DNA of 64,000 nt, from the NCBI GenBank assembly GCA_964424115.1, contig CAYRHN010000001.1, positions 186,001 through 250,000 of the forward strand, read 5' to 3'. The notes beneath the pieces are model-generated. The model did not search any database and was not told where the DNA came from. It saw nothing but the letters and a program-made list of their open reading frames with translations. Within the stretch, counting starts at the first letter, position 1. Each line of letters opens with the position of its first letter. The stretch is from CAYRHN01 sp964424115 (GTDB taxonomy: Bacteria > Chloroflexota > Anaerolineae > Anaerolineales > Anaerolineaceae). Shown in pieces: positions 59,575-64,000 of this stretch. The position numbers and the translations under genes are program-made.

Positions 59575-61722
59575 ATGCCAGCAGAAAAATTTGAGCCAGT
59601 TGATCCTGATGCTTCAAATCTCAAAGCCGGTAGGCTTATGGCTTCTTTCTCGTCTGAAGGATTAATGATGCACCGGGATGGAATTGTCTTATGCGCAAAC
59701 CGGTCATTTGCAATCTTAACCGGTGTGAAGGATGAGGAAGGGTTGATCGGCAAGCGCATCTCTGAAATTATTCCTTTTACGGAGGAATCGAAACAAAGGT
59801 TTGCGGCTGCACTGCAGGCAGATGCCCATGAATTTAATGAGGTGGAATTAATTGGGGCTGATGGGGACGTCATAGCTGCTGAAATCCGTAACGAAGCCAT
59901 TGTATGTCAAGGGGAGCCCGCCCAGTTAATTACCCTTCGAGACAACACCCGATATAAACAAATAGATATCAAGCTTGCCCGAATGGTTGAGCACATTGAT
60001 GTTTTACATTCGCTAGATCAAGCAATCGCAAGCGTCATGGATCTGCCGTTGATCCTTAACCTATTGGTGCAAAAAATTGTTGAGGAAGTGAAAGTGGATG
60101 CCTGCGCGGTTTTGTTGTATAACCCGAAGCAGCGGACATTGGATTTTGCCGTTAAACAGGGTTTTTTGACAAATGCTTTGGAATTCACTCATTTAAACCT
60201 GGGAAGCGGGATTGCTGGAATAGCGGCCAAAGACCTGCGGGTAATCTACATCCCCAACCTGGCAAATATTGAGAACAATCCAACGCTAACCCGAGCGATT
60301 GCCCATGAAAATTTCAAGGTATATATCGGGGTGCCACTAGTGGTGAAAGGGAATTTGCTTGGGGTTTTGGAAATTTTCCACCGAACAAGTTTTGTTGTTG
60401 ATGCAGATTGGCTTAAGTTCATTGAGATTTTAGCGAATAAAGCTGCTATTGCGATTGATAATGCCAGGTTGTTGGGTATTGTTCAACAGAGTTACAAGGA
60501 AACCAATGCGCTTTATCAAATTAACAAGAAGTTGATCGCTACAATTGACCCTCAGGAATTGATGGACGAAGTTGTTAACTTGCTGCACGCTCAATTCGGT
60601 TATTATTACGTGCAAATCTTTGTAGCAGATCCAAAAAGTGGGGATGTTGTTATGCGCGCCGGCAGCGGGGAATTGGGAAAAAGACTTAAAGCAGAGGGCT
60701 ATCATCTATCCCCAGGGGATGGGATCGTGGGATTCACTGCAGATACAGGCAACCCGTTTTTTACCAATAATGTTGAGGATCTATTTGCTTATAAACGCCC
60801 TCCGCATCTCGTTGAAACCCAATCGGAGCTAGCGGTGCCCATTCGAATAGGGAACCAATTTTTAGGATTGCTGGATGTTCACCAGACTGCTCCCACCGCC
60901 CTTGAGGAGCGGGATGTGCAGCTGGTAACAGCTGTAGCAGACCAGTTGGCAGTGGCTTTGCAGAAGGCGGAATTATACACAAATCTACAGGAATCTTTGC
61001 GACAGGAAAAAGCAACCCGGGCGCAGCTTGTTCATCAAGAGAAGTTGATTGTAGCAGGGCGTCTATTGGCTTCGGTGTCACATGAGTTAAACAACCCTAT
61101 CCAGGCCATTCAGAATGCACTCTTTTTGTTACGGGAAGAAGAGGGGATATCTACGCAAGGGAAACAAGACCTTGAAATTGTGCTTTCAGAAACGGAACGG
61201 ATGGCTTCCATGCTGCAAAGACTGCGTGTCACCTATCAGCCGGTATCCACGGCGGATTTTAAGGATGTGAATATTAATAATCTCATTCGTGATGTGGCGA
61301 TGCTGGTAGCCACCCATTTGCGGCACAGTAAGATCACATTCGAGTTTCTGGCGGACGAGGAATTGCCCGCTGTTTCCGGATTGGAAGATCAACTCCGGCA
61401 GGTGATGCTTAATCTTGTGATGAACTCAGTGGAGGCGATGAGAGGTGGCGGACATCTCAGCATCACCACCAAGTATTTGCACGATCCTCGCGAAACGCTG
61501 ATCACGGTATCGGATACAGGCAAGGGGATCGATGAAGGAATTCTCCCCAATATCTTTGATGCATTTATCACCAACAAGGAGCGAGGAACGGGGTTGGGCC
61601 TGACCATATCGAACGAGATCATCATAAAACATGGGGGACGGATCCAGGCAAGGAATAATCCGGAGGGGGGAGCCATCTTTCAGATTTGGCTACCCGTTTC
61701 GAATATAAAAGGGATGCCATGA
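59575..61722 (+). CDS. PAS-GAF-GAF sensor histidine kinase
   Basis: Encodes 715 residues from ATG 59575 with AAAGGGA upstream; ATG 59554 is the alternative. Order: PAS (about 20-130, GIVLCANRSFAILTGV), GAF 1 (about 150-300), GAF 2 (about 318-470), HisKA with VSHELNNPIQAIQNALFLL (about 502-520), then HATPase with NLVMNSVEAM (N box), VSDTGKGIDEG and GTGLGLTISNEII. No membrane helix, so it is cytosolic. The GAF domains should sense a small ligand or redox state. The adjoining response regulator overlaps its stop by 4 bases and is the probable partner. Confidence 0.92.
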   Translation: MPAEKFEPVDPDASNLKAGRLMASFSSEGLMMHRDGIVLCANRSFAILTGVKDEEGLIGKRISEIIPFTEESKQRFAAALQADAHEFNEVELIGADGDVIAAEIRNEAIVCQGEPAQLITLRDNTRYKQIDIKLARMVEHIDVLHSLDQAIASVMDLPLILNLLVQKIVEEVKVDACAVLLYNPKQRTLDFAVKQGFLTNALEFTHLNLGSGIAGIAAKDLRVIYIPNLANIENNPTLTRAIAHENFKVYIGVPLVVKGNLLGVLEIFHRTSFVVDADWLKFIEILANKAAIAIDNARLLGIVQQSYKETNALYQINKKLIATIDPQELMDEVVNLLHAQFGYYYVQIFVADPKSGDVVMRAGSGELGKRLKAEGYHLSPGDGIVGFTADTGNPFFTNNVEDLFAYKRPPHLVETQSELAVPIRIGNQFLGLLDVHQTAPTALEERDVQLVTAVADQLAVALQKAELYTNLQESLRQEKATRAQLVHQEKLIVAGRLLASVSHELNNPIQAIQNALFLLREEEGISTQGKQDLEIVLSETERMASMLQRLRVTYQPVSTADFKDVNINNLIRDVAMLVATHLRHSKITFEFLADEELPAVSGLEDQLRQVMLNLVMNSVEAMRGGGHLSITTKYLHDPRETLITVSDTGKGIDEGILPNIFDAFITNKERGTGLGLTISNEIIIKHGGRIQARNNPEGGAIFQIWLPVSNIKGMP

Positions 61723-62519
61723 ATATACCCGGAAAGATCTTGATCGTTGATGATGAGCCTGCACTGCGCCAGACCCTGGCGCGTATCCTGCATCAGGCAG
61801 GGATGGAAGTGACCACTGCCGAAAATGGGGAGCAAGGGTTGGCTTTCCTGGAAACCACATCTTTCGATGTGGTTTATATGGATATTCATATGCCCGGAAT
61901 GGCGGGACTGGATGTGTTGGACGTGGTTCACAGTCGGTATCCGGGTTTGCCGGTGCTGCTTTTGACTGCGCAACCTGATTTGAATTCAGCGGTAGAGGCA
62001 CTGAGGCGAGGCGCAACCGATTATTTGTTGAAACCAATTAAGCCCGAGGCGATCATTGAGCGTACGAGACAGTTGTTGGTCTTGCAAGCGAAAGAGCGGC
62101 GGAAACGAGAGATCCAGTCTCAAATTGAAGCTCTCCAAGCAGAATTAAGCAATCTAGAGACACAATCTGCCAGCAGTTCCGTTCCTACTCAGCCAGTATC
62201 GGGCACGAAAAGATATCTGAAGCGTGGAGATATTGCGCTTGATCTACATACACAGCGGGTGACTGTTGGTGAAAAGACGGTTGACCTTCCGCCAACATCT
62301 TTTGAGTTCTTAGTGGTGTTGGCGCGGCACGCGCCTGAGGTTGTGGATTATCAAACGTTGGTGGCTGAGGCGCAAGGATTTCGGGCAGATACCCGGGAGG
62401 CCCAGGAATTGGTGAAATGGCATATTCATCATATTCGACAAGCCATTGAGCCGGATGAACAGAACCCAAGATACGTGTTTAATGTTCGCGGAGTGGGCTA
62501 CCGCTTGGTGGCCGAATGA
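61719..62519 (+). CDS. Response regulator with winged-helix output (OmpR type)
   Basis: Encodes 266 residues from ATG 61719, overlapping the kinase stop (ATGA). Receiver: ILIVDDEPALR, VVYMDIHMPGMAGLD (phospho-Asp), LLLTAQPD and YLLKPIKPE. A charged coiled linker (about 125-155) leads to a winged-helix domain with LDLHTQRVTVGEKTVDLPPTSFEFL...YVFNVRGVGYRL, the OmpR/PhoB pattern. It should bind DNA when phosphorylated by the kinase upstream. Its targets may include the transporter gene downstream. Confidence 0.92.
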   Translation: MNIPGKILIVDDEPALRQTLARILHQAGMEVTTAENGEQGLAFLETTSFDVVYMDIHMPGMAGLDVLDVVHSRYPGLPVLLLTAQPDLNSAVEALRRGATDYLLKPIKPEAIIERTRQLLVLQAKERRKREIQSQIEALQAELSNLETQSASSSVPTQPVSGTKRYLKRGDIALDLHTQRVTVGEKTVDLPPTSFEFLVVLARHAPEVVDYQTLVAEAQGFRADTREAQELVKWHIHHIRQAIEPDEQNPRYVFNVRGVGYRLVAE

Positions 62520-62643
62520 GGGGACGCCCTGTTGTGGAGAGCCCCGGCTATTAGGCCGGAAGGTGAGATCTCCCAACTTTTCCCAACAAAGGCCGGGTAA
62601 AGGCAATCTGTAAATCAGAGCGGAATAGGGGAAAATATAAGCG

Positions 62644-63090
62644 ATGGCTATGTATAGATTCCCCGATCATATTCATGCACGTATCATGGTGGTGGATGAC
62701 CACCCAAACACTGCATCGACCCTGGCAAGAGCTTTTGGACATCTTGGAACCGGGATCGAAGCGGTTGCTGCTGTTGGGGGAAAACAGGCTTTGGAACTGG
62801 CGAATGATAAACCAGTAGATATTTTAATCACAGATTGGATGATGCCGGAAGTAAACGGATTAGAGTTGATCGAGAAATTACAAACGAATCCAGAGAGGCG
62901 GCCGGTTTATATCATTATGATCACGGCGTACGATGTAGCCAGCCTTAAGATGAATGCACAGCACCTGCATGTAGATGAAATTATTATGAAACCTGTGCGT
63001 CCGGAACGTATTTGCCAGTTGGTAGCTGACGCAATTAAGAAATATATTGGACCCATTTCTTTTAAGATGCCGGATGGAATTCCGGCGTGA
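62644..63090 (+). CDS. Response-regulator receiver protein
   Basis: Encodes 148 residues. Receiver only: IMVVDDHPNTASTLARAFG, DILITDWMMPEVNGLEL (phospho-Asp), YIIMITAYD and EIIMKPVRPERI. A short C-terminal tail ends PDGIPA. The 124-bp gap upstream holds no clear promoter. It is co-directional with the kinase pair and a substrate-binding protein, so this may be one signalling and uptake cluster. Confidence 0.9.
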   Translation: MAMYRFPDHIHARIMVVDDHPNTASTLARAFGHLGTGIEAVAAVGGKQALELANDKPVDILITDWMMPEVNGLELIEKLQTNPERRPVYIIMITAYDVASLKMNAQHLHVDEIIMKPVRPERICQLVADAIKKYIGPISFKMPDGIPA

Positions 63091-63119
63091 GTGCGCATTT
63101 TCAAAAAAGGAGATTAGAA

Positions 63120-64000
63120 ATGAACAAACGCTTTTTTTCGCTGGTCATGGCCCTCTTGATGGTTGTCCCGCTGCTGGCGGGCTGCGGAGGAGGTAATCAG
63201 GCTGATTCAAACACAGAAACAAAACTGACCCCAGTAACACTTTCTTTACAGTGGGTTACCCAGGCGCAGTTTGCAGGATATTATGTCGCCCTGGACAAGG
63301 GTTACTATACCGAAGAGGGGCTGGATGTGACCATTCGTCCCGGCGGCCCGGATATTTCGGCGATCGATTCCGTGCGAACTGGCTCGTCGCAGTTTGGCAC
63401 CAGCTTATTGGCCGATATTATTGTGAATAGCCAAACAACCAACGACCTCGTCAGCGTCTTACAGGTTCAACAGCAGAACGGTCTGTTGCTGCTCGCCAAG
63501 AACTCGTCCGGAATCAACACCCCAGCCGATTTTGCTGGAAAGAAGGTTGGCGTATGGCTGGGAAACTGGGAAGCACAATTTGACGCGTTGATAGCCAAAG
63601 AAGGGCTTTCTCCCGACTCGTTTACGCTGGTCTCCCAAGGCTTCAGCATGGATGCCTTCATCAGCGGCGATCTGGATGTGGCTTCGGCAATGATCTACAA
63701 TGAATATTATGTGGTGCTGGAGAGCGGTATCAGCGCAGATCAAATCAACATTATCAATTATGCGGATTACGGCCTTGATTTCCCCGGTGATACCCTGTTC
63801 ACCTCCAAAAAATTAATCGATGAAAATCCAGAATTGGTACAAAAGATGGTGCGCGCCAGTCTGAAGGGGTGGCAATATGCCATTGAAAATCCTGAAGAGA
63901 CGGTGGACATTGTGATGAAATATGATAAAAGCGGTACCCTGACCCGCGATCACCAGCTCTCTATGATGAAAGAAATTGCCAAGCTTGTCCAGGTTGGCAT
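63120..64000 (+). CDS. NMT1/THI5-like ABC transporter substrate-binding lipoprotein (truncated by window end)
   Basis: Starts at ATG 63120 (AAAAGGAG upstream) and is open for 293 codons to the window edge. Lipoprotein signal MNKRFFSLVMALLMVVPLLAGC with the lipobox LLAGC. The mature part has VTLSLQWVTQAQFAGYYVALDKGYYTEEGLDV, PADFAGKKVGVWLGN and DYGLDFPGDTLFTSKKL, as in NMT1-type binding proteins for pyrimidine precursors of thiamine, riboflavin or similar compounds. The ABC permease and ATPase should lie beyond the window. Ligand is uncertain. Confidence 0.88.
   Translation, partial: MNKRFFSLVMALLMVVPLLAGCGGGNQADSNTETKLTPVTLSLQWVTQAQFAGYYVALDKGYYTEEGLDVTIRPGGPDISAIDSVRTGSSQFGTSLLADIIVNSQTTNDLVSVLQVQQQNGLLLLAKNSSGINTPADFAGKKVGVWLGNWEAQFDALIAKEGLSPDSFTLVSQGFSMDAFISGDLDVASAMIYNEYYVVLESGISADQINIINYADYGLDFPGDTLFTSKKLIDENPELVQKMVRASLKGWQYAIENPEETVDIVMKYDKSGTLTRDHQLSMMKEIAKLVQVG

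Overview
The window joins a temperate siphovirus-type prophage (about 8.2 to 45.8 kb), an AT-rich accessory region on its left (1 to 8.1 kb) and a stretch of bacterial chromosome on its right (45.8 to 64 kb). The host is probably a Chloroflexota bacterium, perhaps class Anaerolineae. This is an inference from the ruvC / RNA methyltransferase / ruvA / F1-ATPase / mreB-like / rex neighbourhood, and from an ATP synthase alpha subunit with an insertion of about 41 residues that I associate with this phylum. No rRNA gene is present to settle it.

Left accessory region. Mostly minus-strand, AT-rich genes: a tightly packed set with a candidate PD-(D/E)XK-type protein, a partner and a membrane protein; a secreted SH3/excalibur protein; DUF3892; a RibD/DHFR-fold protein; a GIY-YIG-like protein; DUF6602; and several membrane proteins. 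Two 64-bp repeats precede two of the small genes. The region looks like a defence or cargo island, either part of the integrated element or beside it.

Prophage. A leaderless-looking repressor gene faces a strong promoter with overlapping operator palindromes. Early genes run rightward: small regulators, a 3'-5' exonuclease and two neighbours that all end in SSB-like tips, a replication initiator gene carrying seven GTAACG iteron-like repeats followed by a purine-rich tract, an AAA+ helicase loader, a Dam-like methyltransferase, and a membrane-anchored FtsK/HerA-like ATPase module. A low-GC HEPN-type gene sits between two promoter/terminator pairs. The second pair precedes a 20-kb late operon, a layout like lambda pR'/tR'. 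The late operon encodes holin, terminase, portal, a protease/capsid fusion with an internal start, a tail chaperone with a -1 frameshift at A8, tape measure, tail and fibre proteins and a GH25 lysin. It ends at a clear terminator. A PIN-domain cargo gene and a tyrosine integrase lie beside tRNA-Val(UAC), the likely attachment site. The matching left attachment site was not found.

Chromosome. Right of tRNA-Val are an FAH-family hydrolase, a sortase-like secreted protein, yebC, ruvC, a SpoU-type methyltransferase, ruvA, atpA-atpG-atpD-atpC (F1 without delta or Fo genes), an mreB-like gene, and a convergent rex with a YeiH-type transporter and a split-off one-helix protein. Last come signalling genes (three response regulators, a PAS-GAF-GAF histidine kinase, a GNAT protein) and a truncated NMT1-type substrate-binding lipoprotein.
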